From the NCBI RefSeq assembly GCF_964048965.1, contig NZ_OZ040189.1, positions 2,046,001 through 2,110,000 of the forward strand: a DNA stretch of 64,000 nucleotides. Direction: 5' to 3'. A program made the translations under genes and the position numbers. Below, piece by piece: positions 25,968 to 33,872 of this stretch. Under the pieces are notes generated by a model. The model saw only the letters and a list, made by a program, of their open reading frames with translations. It searched no databases and was not told the DNA's origin. Positions within the stretch are counted from its first letter, which is position 1, and every line of letters starts with the position of its first letter. Source of the DNA: Tenacibaculum sp. 190130A14a. Lineage in GTDB: Bacteria; Bacteroidota; Bacteroidia; Flavobacteriales; Flavobacteriaceae.

Positions 25968-27086
25968 TTAAATATTAAATCGTTCTTTTAAAGCTTCTTT
26001 TATACGTTCCAGACCATTCAATATATATTCTTTTCGCTCTCCAATACCAATGCGAAAATGGTAATCCATACCATAAACATCACCCGCTAAAATGAAAACA
26101 CTTTTTTCATTACGCAACCATTCTGCTAATTCGGTAGAATTAATATTGATATTGTATTTAATAAATAGCATACCACCACTTTGCGGTTCGGCATATTCAA
26201 AAATATCTCCGTATTCATCCAACCAATTTTTTACAACTATAAGGTTTTCATTCAACATCCTTCTATTTCTATCTAAAATTTGTTGTCTTCTTTCTGGTCT
26301 TAGCGCAATTTCTCCAATATAGTGACTCATTATTCCGGCTGTAATAGAGGTATAATCATGATAAGCCCAAGTATCGGCTACCAAATCCTTTGGCCCAATA
26401 AGCCATCCTAAGCGTAAACCAGGTAGGGCATATGCTTTTGATAAACCTCCATTTACCATTACTTTATCATACATTCCTATAAAGCTTTCAATGGTTTTAC
26501 CATTTAATTCAGCCCCTCGGTATACTTCATCGCAATATATCCAAGCATTCACACTTTTAGCTATGTCAACAATTTCTTTCATTTCCTGTTTGGTAAATGT
26601 ATATCCTGTAGGATTATTTGGATTGCACAGAGCTATCATTTTAGTTTTTGAACTAACCTTGGCTTTCAATTCTTCCAAATCTGGTTGCCAATTTTTCTCT
26701 GATCTTAACTGAAAACTTTTAAGCGTACAGCCCATTTCCTCTGCTATTCCCCATATCTGCATATAATTAGGAACCATCATCACAACTTCATCTCCTCTTT
26801 CTAAAAGGGTATGACAAGCTATAAAATTAGCTTCAGAAGATCCATTTGTAACCAAGACATTTTCCTCTGTTGTACTTTTATAAAGAGAACTGATTCGTTT
26901 TCTAAGAGGAATGGAACCATTCGTTTGTCCGTAACCTAATACGGTATTGGTTAATCCATCAATTTCATCTTTGGTTAGTAATTCGTTTAATGTATATGGA
27001 TGAAATCCACTTTCCGTTAAATTATAATCTACGGTATTTTCAAAAAGAGATTGTACTCTTTCTAATTCAAAAATTGGAATGTTCAT
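25968..27086 (-). CDS. PLP-dependent aminotransferase, class I/II
   Basis: 372 residues. The pocket motif NPNNPTGYTF and the PLP lysine region GGLSKAYALPGLRLGWLIGP are those of fold-type I aminotransferases. The substrate is not predictable. It is the last gene of a leftward operon, 10 bases after the ornithine-cyclodeaminase-like gene. With the dehydratase and the cyclodeaminase-like enzyme upstream it suggests a pathway that interconverts imino, oxo and amino acids. Confidence 0.85.
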   Translation of the reverse strand: MNIPIFELERVQSLFENTVDYNLTESGFHPYTLNELLTKDEIDGLTNTVLGYGQTNGSIPLRKRISSLYKSTTEENVLVTNGSSEANFIACHTLLERGDEVVMMVPNYMQIWGIAEEMGCTLKSFQLRSEKNWQPDLEELKAKVSSKTKMIALCNPNNPTGYTFTKQEMKEIVDIAKSVNAWIYCDEVYRGAELNGKTIESFIGMYDKVMVNGGLSKAYALPGLRLGWLIGPKDLVADTWAYHDYTSITAGIMSHYIGEIALRPERRQQILDRNRRMLNENLIVVKNWLDEYGDIFEYAEPQSGGMLFIKYNININSTELAEWLRNEKSVFILAGDVYGMDYHFRIGIGERKEYILNGLERIKEALKERFNI

Positions 27087-27096
27087 AGCATTATAT

Positions 27097-28065
27097 TTAA
27101 AAGTTGTTTTTTAGTTTATTGTTTTTATATGTATCATATACCGCAGTGGCAATCATAATATCTTGCACAGCTACTCCGGTTAAATCGACAACAGATATTT
27201 GATTTTCATTGGTTCTGTGTAGCGATGGATTTTGAATTGCAGTTCCTAGCTCTAAAATATTTTCGGAAGAAATGGTTTTATTTTTTAGAGCATGGTAAAT
27301 TTCACCTCTACTTTTGCATTGTGAGATACTATCTGCAACTACAATATCTGCTTTTTGAAGAATTGTACTATCTAATTCTTGTTTTTCTGGAGTATCTGAT
27401 CCTACTGCTGTAATATGAGTGCCTTGTTGAATATCTTCAGCTTTCAATAAAGCATTTTCAGAAGGAGTTGTAGTTACAATTAAATTACAACTTTGAGCTA
27501 GCTCCGAGGTGTTCTTTGCTATTTGTATATTAAAATCATTTCCTAGTTCTTCTTTGAATTTTTGTGCTCCCTCAATGTTTTTATTCCATATCCATACTTG
27601 TTTGCATGAGGTATATTTTTGAAGATAACGTAATTGTAATCTTGCCTGAATACCGCTACCTATAATGCCTATACCTTTTATGCTCTTAGGTGCAAAATAC
27701 TTGACAGCCAATGCTCCAGCTGCGGCAGTACGAATGTTTGTTAAATATCCTTCGTCTAAAAGAATTCCTTTAGTTTCTCCTGTCTTTTGACTTAATAAAA
27801 TCATTAAACCTTGACTAGAAGAAATACCTAATTGAGTGTTTTCATAGAATCCAGAGGCTATTTTAACTATAGCATAGTCTTGTTCCTTAATATATCCATA
27901 TTTAATATGTGTTTCCCCTTTGGGTTTCTCAAAAAGCAATTCAGCTACTGGTGGAACTACGGTAAGTCCAATACTATAGGCTATAAATCCATTTTCAATA
28001 GCTTTTACAACATCTAATGTATTGGTAATAGTTTCGATATCTTTTTTATGAATAATAATTGCCAT
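27097..28065 (-). CDS. Ornithine cyclodeaminase / mu-crystallin family NAD(P)-dependent enzyme
   Basis: 322 residues. The Rossmann nucleotide loop GIGIIGSGIQARLQLRYL and the N-terminal substrate-side stretches (GETHIKYGYI, LLDEGYLTNIRTAAAGALA) define the family, whose members are ornithine cyclodeaminases, alanine or imino-acid dehydrogenases and ketimine reductases. Its start overlaps the upstream threonine-dehydratase-like gene by 20 bases. Such pairs occur in ectoine degradation (EutB/EutC) and in the beta-hydroxyaspartate cycle (BhcB/BhcD), where the second enzyme reduces the imine made by the first. The same logic may apply, but the rest of those pathways is absent. Confidence 0.85.
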   Translation of the reverse strand: MAIIIHKKDIETITNTLDVVKAIENGFIAYSIGLTVVPPVAELLFEKPKGETHIKYGYIKEQDYAIVKIASGFYENTQLGISSSQGLMILLSQKTGETKGILLDEGYLTNIRTAAAGALAVKYFAPKSIKGIGIIGSGIQARLQLRYLQKYTSCKQVWIWNKNIEGAQKFKEELGNDFNIQIAKNTSELAQSCNLIVTTTPSENALLKAEDIQQGTHITAVGSDTPEKQELDSTILQKADIVVADSISQCKSRGEIYHALKNKTISSENILELGTAIQNPSLHRTNENQISVVDLTGVAVQDIMIATAVYDTYKNNKLKNNF

Positions 28066-29026
28066 ACTTATTTAGTATTTCGGTTAGTAATTCCATATTT
28101 ATTTTTTTTCCTGTAACTACCAATACAACATTCTTGTTTTTATAAGTTTTATTATTTAATAAAGCGGCTACTGGTAATGCTGCACTAGGTTCAATAAGAA
28201 TTTGATGATGATTTGCAATAAAGGCAACGGCTCTTTTAATGTTAATTTCACTTATAATTTCAAACCCACTAATATGTTCTTTAATAATAGGAAAGGTTAA
28301 TGAGTCATGCTCAATTCCACCAGCTACAGCATCTGCAATCGTTTTTTCTATACTTGGTTGTACAATAGAATTTAATTTTACCGACCTGTACATTTCAGAA
28401 GCATTTTCAGCTTGACATCCAATAACTTTAACATGTGAAGTATCTTTAAAGTAACAGCACAACCCAGATATTAATCCTCCGCCTCCAATTGGAGCAAGTA
28501 TCACATCTACCTGAGGCAATTGATGTTTAATTTCAATTCCTATAGTTCCTTGTCCTTCAATAATTTTTAAATCATTATAAGGATGAATAAGAATTCCCTT
28601 GTTTTCATATGCATACTGAGTTGCTTTCATCTCAGCGTCGACACTATTTTTTCCAAAGAAGATCTTTTCTACATTTTTGTAGTGTGCAATAGCACTTACT
28701 TTAGATGATGCTGTATTTTCTGGTAAAAATAGTACTCCTTTAAAACCGAATTTTTCAGAAGCTTCACAAAAAGCTGCAGCATGATTACCAGTAGAAGAGG
28801 CAACAAACAATTTGTTAAAATCAAATTTGTTTAAACTATTAATCTTAGATAATACTCCTCGCATTTTAAAAGAACCTGTTTTTTGCTGATTTTCTAATTT
28901 GAAATAAACATTAGCTCCAGATATATGACTGAGTAAAGGTGAATGTATTAAAGGAGTTTCTATAATACCTGAAGAAATGATTTTATATGTTCTCTCTATA
29001 TCTATTTTATTAATCATTATTTTCAA
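28046..29026 (-). CDS. Threonine/serine dehydratase-like PLP enzyme
   Basis: 326 residues, fold-type II PLP enzyme. The PLP lysine is in KTGSFKMRG, the substrate loop is SSTGNHAAAF, and the phosphate-binding glycine loop is GGGGLISGL. It lacks the C-terminal regulatory ACT domain of biosynthetic IlvA, so it is the catabolic or racemase/hydroxyaspartate-dehydratase type. It overlaps the peptidase gene upstream by 17 bases and the cyclodeaminase-like gene downstream by 20 bases, a tightly coupled set. An in-frame ATG three codons downstream is an alternative start. Confidence 0.87.
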   Translation of the reverse strand: MKIMINKIDIERTYKIISSGIIETPLIHSPLLSHISGANVYFKLENQQKTGSFKMRGVLSKINSLNKFDFNKLFVASSTGNHAAAFCEASEKFGFKGVLFLPENTASSKVSAIAHYKNVEKIFFGKNSVDAEMKATQYAYENKGILIHPYNDLKIIEGQGTIGIEIKHQLPQVDVILAPIGGGGLISGLCCYFKDTSHVKVIGCQAENASEMYRSVKLNSIVQPSIEKTIADAVAGGIEHDSLTFPIIKEHISGFEIISEINIKRAVAFIANHHQILIEPSAALPVAALLNNKTYKNKNVVLVVTGKKINMELLTEILNKYGNYYS

Positions 29027-30491
29027 TTAATAAATTAGAATCAAATACATGTATAGTATTCTTAATTAGAACAACTACATTTTTGTAAAATTCAGGATTG
29101 GTATTATCAATATCATCGGTATGTTTATGATAATCGGGATGATCTTCTTCACTAAAGGTTATGTTAGGAATGTTATTTTTAAAGAAAGGAGCATTGTCGG
29201 AGGATTCCATCCAATAATCTTTTTGTTTATCATTTGGATCATCATGTCCGAAAGAAATAGTTAATTCTGGATGATATTGTATAATATTTTCAATTCCTGA
29301 TTTAAATTGCGGATAATAATGTGTACCGACTACATATATTTCATTGTTTGGATTACGACTTATCATATCAAAATTAAAATTGATTTTGATTTGTTTTAAC
29401 GGAATGGGTGGTTCTTTCACAAAATTTCTAGATCCCCAAAGTCCTAATTCTTCTGCATCAAAAGCAGCAAATATTATAGAGTAGTTAGGTTTGTTTTTAC
29501 TAAAATAGCTTGCTAAAGTTAGTAAAGCGGAGGTTCCTGAAGCATTATCATCAGCTCCATTGTATACAGTTCTATTTATGATACCTAAATGGTCGTAATG
29601 AGCTCCAATAACGATATATTGATTTGGATATTTTTTCCCTTTAATATATCCAATAATATTAGTTCCATTATCTATTTTATGAGTGTTTTCATTTTTGAAA
29701 GAGAAAGAATGATTGTAATTATTTGAAAAAGTAAGAAGCTTATTCTTTTTAAAATGATTTCGAATTAAATCTTGTGCTTTTAGGTTATTACCCGTTCCTC
29801 GACCAGCATACTCATCTGAAGCTAATACTTTTTGATTTTCTAAAAGTTGGTTAAGATTTAACGATGGGGTAACTACTTTAAATGTATTAATTTCTATTGG
29901 TGTCATCCAATGTATTCCATCTGCAGGAGCCGCTTGCAAAGTATACCAATAAAAATCAGTAGGAATGTCCATTTCTTTATAGTACTCTAAATATTTAGTA
30001 TGAGAACTATCCTCTTTAGGATAATCAGTAGCTGTTTTTTCCATATCTGCCCAAGAGTGTACACCTAACTTTGCAGATATGGCAATTTGTCTTTTTTTAC
30101 CGGCCAGAAACATGTCTGTTCCTCCCGAAGCAACCCATCCATTTTTTGGTATATAGGTATTGATATTGTTAGATCTAATTTCTCGAGAAACTTTTAAGTT
30201 TACTTCGTCATCAATAGAGCCAGGAACTTCTTCCATAACCAAGGTTGTAATAGAAGGATGTTCATTAAGTTTTTGGGTTAAATCAGTGTAGGTTCCACTG
30301 TAAATAACTCCTTTCATATATAAGGAGTCTTTTTGATTATTTTTAAAATAGAAAAGAGCGGATTGCTCTCCTTCCATTTTTAAAGCCCATTTTTGAGTAA
30401 ACGAAAACAGATACAGTAGTTGCGGGAAAATTGTAAGTCCAACAACAGTAATTAATAGGATACTACCTAAACCAATGAATAATTTTTTCAT
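29010..30491 (-). CDS. ClpP-like domain fused to M28 aminopeptidase, membrane-anchored
   Basis: 493 residues. An N-terminal membrane helix (about 5-30) is followed by a domain like periplasmic ClpP/crotonase-fold proteins (COG3904 type): VPGSIDDE at 90-96, a Gly-rich NGWVASGGTDMFLAG with candidate nucleophile Ser122, and GVHSW with His145. The second half (about 270-485) is a zinc M28 peptidase with GAHYDHLG, NGADDNASG, DAEELGLWGS, NFDMISR and SEEDHPDYHKH, the complete two-zinc site. The M28 domain would release N-terminal amino acids outside the cytoplasm. It is the first gene of the leftward amino-acid operon and lies behind the leader element at 30544-30632. Confidence 0.87.
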   Translation of the reverse strand: MKKLFIGLGSILLITVVGLTIFPQLLYLFSFTQKWALKMEGEQSALFYFKNNQKDSLYMKGVIYSGTYTDLTQKLNEHPSITTLVMEEVPGSIDDEVNLKVSREIRSNNINTYIPKNGWVASGGTDMFLAGKKRQIAISAKLGVHSWADMEKTATDYPKEDSSHTKYLEYYKEMDIPTDFYWYTLQAAPADGIHWMTPIEINTFKVVTPSLNLNQLLENQKVLASDEYAGRGTGNNLKAQDLIRNHFKKNKLLTFSNNYNHSFSFKNENTHKIDNGTNIIGYIKGKKYPNQYIVIGAHYDHLGIINRTVYNGADDNASGTSALLTLASYFSKNKPNYSIIFAAFDAEELGLWGSRNFVKEPPIPLKQIKINFNFDMISRNPNNEIYVVGTHYYPQFKSGIENIIQYHPELTISFGHDDPNDKQKDYWMESSDNAPFFKNNIPNITFSEEDHPDYHKHTDDIDNTNPEFYKNVVVLIKNTIHVFDSNLLIENND

Positions 30492-30538
30492 TTGAAATAA
30501 TTTTAAATATTAAACTTGAAATTATCTGGTATAGGTGT

Positions 30539-30588
30539 AAAAAAACTCCGTACACCTAAAACCAAATGGTATTAAGGTATACGGAGTT
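30539..30588 (-). terminator. Intrinsic terminator in the leader of the M28 operon
   Basis: Read on the - strand, arms 30588-30575 and 30557-30544 pair over 14 bases with one G-U wobble (AACTCCGTATACCT and AGGTGTACGGAGTT). An inner ACCA/TGGT helix occupies the loop, and a T tract (30545-30539) follows. The stop lies about 50 bases before the M28 start codon. It can terminate the GH53 transcript, act as an attenuator for the M28 operon, or both. Confidence 0.85.
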
Positions 30589-30632
30589 CTTCCGTAAGAG
30601 TTTCATCTATTTTCCCAATCTTCTTCCTTAAT
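30571..30632 (-). promoter_or_regulatory. Riboswitch-like or attenuator leader competing with the terminator
   Basis: On the - strand ATTAAGG (30632-30626) can pair with CCTTAAT (30577-30571). This encloses a 29-base unpaired region and a second helix TACGGA/TCCGTA (30596-30591 with 30585-30580). Both helices use bases that the terminator needs for its 5' arm, so the two folds exclude each other, the usual form of a riboswitch or attenuator. A 16-codon frame (30606-30556) also overlaps, so translation-coupled attenuation is an alternative. The sequence matches no riboswitch class I can name. Confidence 0.55.
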
Positions 30633-30682
30633 GACAGAAAATAAATGTTGCAGTTTTAAGACTACACAACTTAATTGTTTTA

Positions 30683-30690
30683 CAAATATA
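30683..30690 (-). promoter_or_regulatory. Candidate -7 promoter element of the M28 operon
   Basis: TATATTTG on the - strand matches TAnnTTTG. Transcription would start near 30676, giving a leader of about 185 bases that contains the competing hairpins. A -33 TTG is not seen at the expected distance. Confidence 0.45.
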
Positions 30691-30744
30691 TAATTTTTTA
30701 GTTAAATACTTTGTTACTAGTTAATTTGTATGAAAAAGTATTTT

Positions 30745-31815
30745 TTAAAATTCATTCAAAACAGGGAGAGTCTTATTATTAAAATCAAATAAAGCCTGAT
30801 TTTCCCATGGAGAAGCATCTATTCCTTCAGTACCTTTCCAAGCTACTAATTCACCTCCCCAATAACAAAACCCTATTCCGTTTTGTACCTTGTTACAAAT
30901 TGTTTTCATCTTTTTTACAAAAAGTCTTTGTCCTTCTTTGGAGGCAGGATATTCTGGCAAAATTAAATGTTCTTGTAATCCAACTATATTATTTGTCCAA
31001 TCATTCCAATCTAGTGTGAAAGGGTAAGCTGTTTCCGCAATTAAGATTTGTTTATTATGAGTTGTTGCCAAACTATTCATTTTCGTTTCCAATTCTGCAA
31101 TAGATTTACCATGCCAAATAGGGTAGTAGGATAGTCCAATAATATCATAATCAAATGTTTTAACTTGATTAAAAAACCAATCGGCACCGTCAATACCCGC
31201 AAAGTGTAAGATTATTTTTGAGGTTTGAGAGTGTTCTCTAACCGCCTTAATCCCAGATTGAATTAGTTCACTAAACTGAATGTAATTATTAGTAATATGT
31301 CCTTCGGGGTGTAGAATTCCATTGTTAATTTCATTTCCAATTTGAACAAATTCTGGATTGATCTGCTCCATAACATTTTTTGTATAGGAATAAATCTTTT
31401 CATTTAAACCAGAAAAACTCAACCCCATCCATTCAGATGGTATTTTTTGCTGACCAGGATCTGCCCAAGTATCAGAATAATGTAGCGTTAACCATATGTT
31501 AAAGCCAAGTTCTTTTAGCCTTTTAGAAAATTCTTTAACCTCATTAAAACCTGAATGTTCAGTATTAGGATTTACCCAAAGCCTTAACCTAATTGTATTG
31601 ATATTACTATTTTTAAGAATATTTAAGAAGCTATTTAATTCTCCATTAGTATTATAGAATTTTGTTCCTGCGCTAGAAATTTCAGGAAATCTTGAAATAT
31701 CTACCGCTGAAATAAATGTTTCAGATGGAGTACCCATTTCAATATCTATTGTGTCATCATTTTTACAAGCAGAAAAGAGTAAAATGATTAATAGTATACG
31801 AAACAGTTTATTCAT
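30745..31815 (-). CDS. GH53 endo-beta-1,4-galactanase, lipoprotein
   Basis: 356 residues. A lipoprotein signal (LLIILLFSAC, Cys17) precedes a GH53 TIM barrel: NTIRLRLWVNP, WLTLHYSDTWADPGQQ, FVQIGNEINNG with the acid/base Glu, and ILIAETAYP with the nucleophile Glu. GH53 enzymes cut beta-1,4-galactan such as pectin side chains or arabinogalactan. It is probably displayed on the cell surface. No SusC/SusD pair or other glycosidase is nearby, so it is not part of a full polysaccharide utilisation locus. Confidence 0.9.
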   Translation of the reverse strand: MNKLFRILLIILLFSACKNDDTIDIEMGTPSETFISAVDISRFPEISSAGTKFYNTNGELNSFLNILKNSNINTIRLRLWVNPNTEHSGFNEVKEFSKRLKELGFNIWLTLHYSDTWADPGQQKIPSEWMGLSFSGLNEKIYSYTKNVMEQINPEFVQIGNEINNGILHPEGHITNNYIQFSELIQSGIKAVREHSQTSKIILHFAGIDGADWFFNQVKTFDYDIIGLSYYPIWHGKSIAELETKMNSLATTHNKQILIAETAYPFTLDWNDWTNNIVGLQEHLILPEYPASKEGQRLFVKKMKTICNKVQNGIGFCYWGGELVAWKGTEGIDASPWENQALFDFNNKTLPVLNEF

Positions 31816-31934
31816 TCATATGGGGGTTTTAGAATACGTTGGTTTAAAAGTACTAAAATTTACTTTTTTACTGTTTTATAAATTGCAGAGAATAATTATT
31901 AAAATGATTAATTTTAAGGACAAAATGCTATTCA

Positions 31935-33011
31935 ATGCTATTGAACAAAAAAAAACGTATACAATATTTAGGGTTTAATGATATATGGTTCACTCTAATT
32001 GGGATATTTATTGTGAGCCTTATAGGTAATTATTTGTTTAACAATCCTTTTGAAAGAGAAAGTTTAGAACTTGTTATGATAGGCTGGTTTGCTGCTTTAT
32101 TTTCAACAGTTTGCGATTGGATAATTATTAGGACTATTTTAATTTTTTTGCGTAAGAAATATCCCGATTTTAAAGATGATGCTAAACGAATTACTTTCCT
32201 TTTTTTTGCTATCACAAGTGTAATCTTCATAGTGGATTATACGGTAGGGCCGTTGTTGGCAAAATTTTTCACATTTTTAGGCTATTATTCAACACATAGA
32301 GTCATTTTTAAAGTTCTTTTACCGATAATTTTAATTGTAATTATGGTGATGGCTATTTATGAAGCTATTTATTATTATGTACGCTTAAAAAAATCAATTA
32401 GAGAAGAGGAGCAAGCAAAACAAGTAATGATTCAAGCTCAATTGGATACATTAAAAAATCAAGCACAACCACATTTTTTATTCAATAGTTTAAATACGCT
32501 AAGAGATATTATTGACCAAGATACTAAACAAGAAGCCAAGGGATTTGTAGATAATTTATCTAATGTTTATCGTTTTATTTTAGAATCTGAAAACACACAT
32601 TTAATTTCTATAGAAAAGGAACTAAAATTTGCCAAGGCATATGTTTATATACAATCTGAAAGATTTGGAAAAAATCTTAGGATTCATTGGAACATTCCTG
32701 AAGAGAAAAAGAAGTACATGGTTGTTCCTATGAGTTTACAACTTTTAATTGAAAATGCTATCAAACATAATGTTGTTTCTAAAACTAAGCCTTTAATAAT
32801 AGATATTGGAACTACCGTAAACTATTTGGTTGTAAAGAATAAAATTCAACCAAAATCAACTAAAATTCCATCAACAAAAATTGGATTGAAGAATATTGAA
32901 AAACGTTATAAACTGATCTCAAATATAGCTCCGATTATTAAGAATAATGGTCATGAATTCACTGTGTTTTTGCCTTTATTGAAGCACCAAAATCAAAACA
33001 AAAAACTATGA
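31935..33011 (+). CDS. LytS/YehU-type sensor histidine kinase
   Basis: 358 residues. Four membrane helices (about 16-31, 43-66, 82-103 and 113-140) are followed by the His_kinase domain with LKNQAQPHFLFNSLNTL (phospho-accepting His) and an ATPase part (LLIENAIKHN, then IGLKNIEKRYKLI). The ATPase region is shortened around the usual G-rich loop. The ATG at 31935 is taken as start. It overlaps the response regulator gene by four bases (ATGA). Confidence 0.88.
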   Translation: MLLNKKKRIQYLGFNDIWFTLIGIFIVSLIGNYLFNNPFERESLELVMIGWFAALFSTVCDWIIIRTILIFLRKKYPDFKDDAKRITFLFFAITSVIFIVDYTVGPLLAKFFTFLGYYSTHRVIFKVLLPIILIVIMVMAIYEAIYYYVRLKKSIREEEQAKQVMIQAQLDTLKNQAQPHFLFNSLNTLRDIIDQDTKQEAKGFVDNLSNVYRFILESENTHLISIEKELKFAKAYVYIQSERFGKNLRIHWNIPEEKKKYMVVPMSLQLLIENAIKHNVVSKTKPLIIDIGTTVNYLVVKNKIQPKSTKIPSTKIGLKNIEKRYKLISNIAPIIKNNGHEFTVFLPLLKHQNQNKKL

Positions 33012-33763
33012 AAATATTAATTATTGAAGACGAACCTCGTGCAGTAAATCAATTACAACAATTATTGAATAACGGTAAATACGATTATGAATTATTAGAG
33101 GTTATAGATGCTGTCGAAGATGCAGTTTTATGGTTTGAAAACAATGTAAAACCCGACTTGATCTTTATGGACATTCAATTGGCAGATGGTTTAAGTTTTG
33201 AAATTTTTCAACAAGTAGAGATTATAACTCCCATAATTTTTACAACAGCTTTTGATCAATATGCAATTCAAGCATTTAAAGTAAATAGTATAGATTATTT
33301 ATTAAAACCAATTCAACAAGAAGAACTAGATAAGGCGGTAAATAAGTATATAAAATCAAACAAACAAGCTATTTTAGAGCCTTTCATTTTAAAAGAGCTT
33401 CTTAGTAATATGCAAACTCCTCAAAAACGTTCAGGAATCTTAGTAAAAGAGGGGAGCGGGTTTGTTCAAGTAAGAATCTCTGAACTACTTTATATCTATT
33501 CTCAAGAAAGCATTACGTTTGGAGTAACCCATCAAAATAAACGATACATTATTGATGAAACAATAGATCAAGTATTTCAGTCGTTAGATAACTCCAAATT
33601 TTATCGAATAAATAGAGGACAAATTGTTTCCAAAATTTCCATTCAACGTCTAGAGCCTTATTTTAATCATAGGATAATTTTATCAGTGTTAAATGCTAGA
33701 GATCATGAGTTTATAGTAAGTAGACAAAAAACAAGTGATTTTAAAGTTTGGATGAATACTTAA
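33008..33763 (+). CDS. LytTR-family response regulator
   Basis: 251 residues. A receiver domain with the acidic pair in IIEDEPRA, phosphorylated Asp in DLIFMDIQLADG and the conserved Lys in YLLKPIQQEEL, then a LytTR DNA-binding domain (about 150-250, with FYRINRGQIVSKISI). It pairs with the kinase it overlaps. An S41-type peptidase gene follows 109 bases downstream and is a likely target. Confidence 0.9.
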   Translation: MKILIIEDEPRAVNQLQQLLNNGKYDYELLEVIDAVEDAVLWFENNVKPDLIFMDIQLADGLSFEIFQQVEIITPIIFTTAFDQYAIQAFKVNSIDYLLKPIQQEELDKAVNKYIKSNKQAILEPFILKELLSNMQTPQKRSGILVKEGSGFVQVRISELLYIYSQESITFGVTHQNKRYIIDETIDQVFQSLDNSKFYRINRGQIVSKISIQRLEPYFNHRIILSVLNARDHEFIVSRQKTSDFKVWMNT

Positions 33764-33872
33764 TTGCTAAATTACAATTCAACAATCAAATACGACAGTT
33801 CAAAAAAAACTTGTAGTATAGAGGGATGAAAATCAAAACATTTGTAATGTCTAACTTAAAAAAATATTCATT

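Noticed and set aside
25968-29026. Beta-hydroxyaspartate cycle or ectoine-degradation operon
   Set aside because: Only the dehydratase/cyclodeaminase pair matches. BhcC-type aldolase, a class V aminotransferase, and EutD/EutE hydrolases are all absent.
30556-30606. 16-codon leader peptide in the M28 operon leader
   Set aside because: No run of one regulatory amino acid codon and it can arise by chance; kept only as an alternative in the leader finding.
30745-31815. Polysaccharide utilisation locus around the GH53 gene
   Set aside because: No SusC/SusD pair, other glycosidase or hybrid sensor is adjacent; the nearby genes are an amino-acid operon and a two-component pair.
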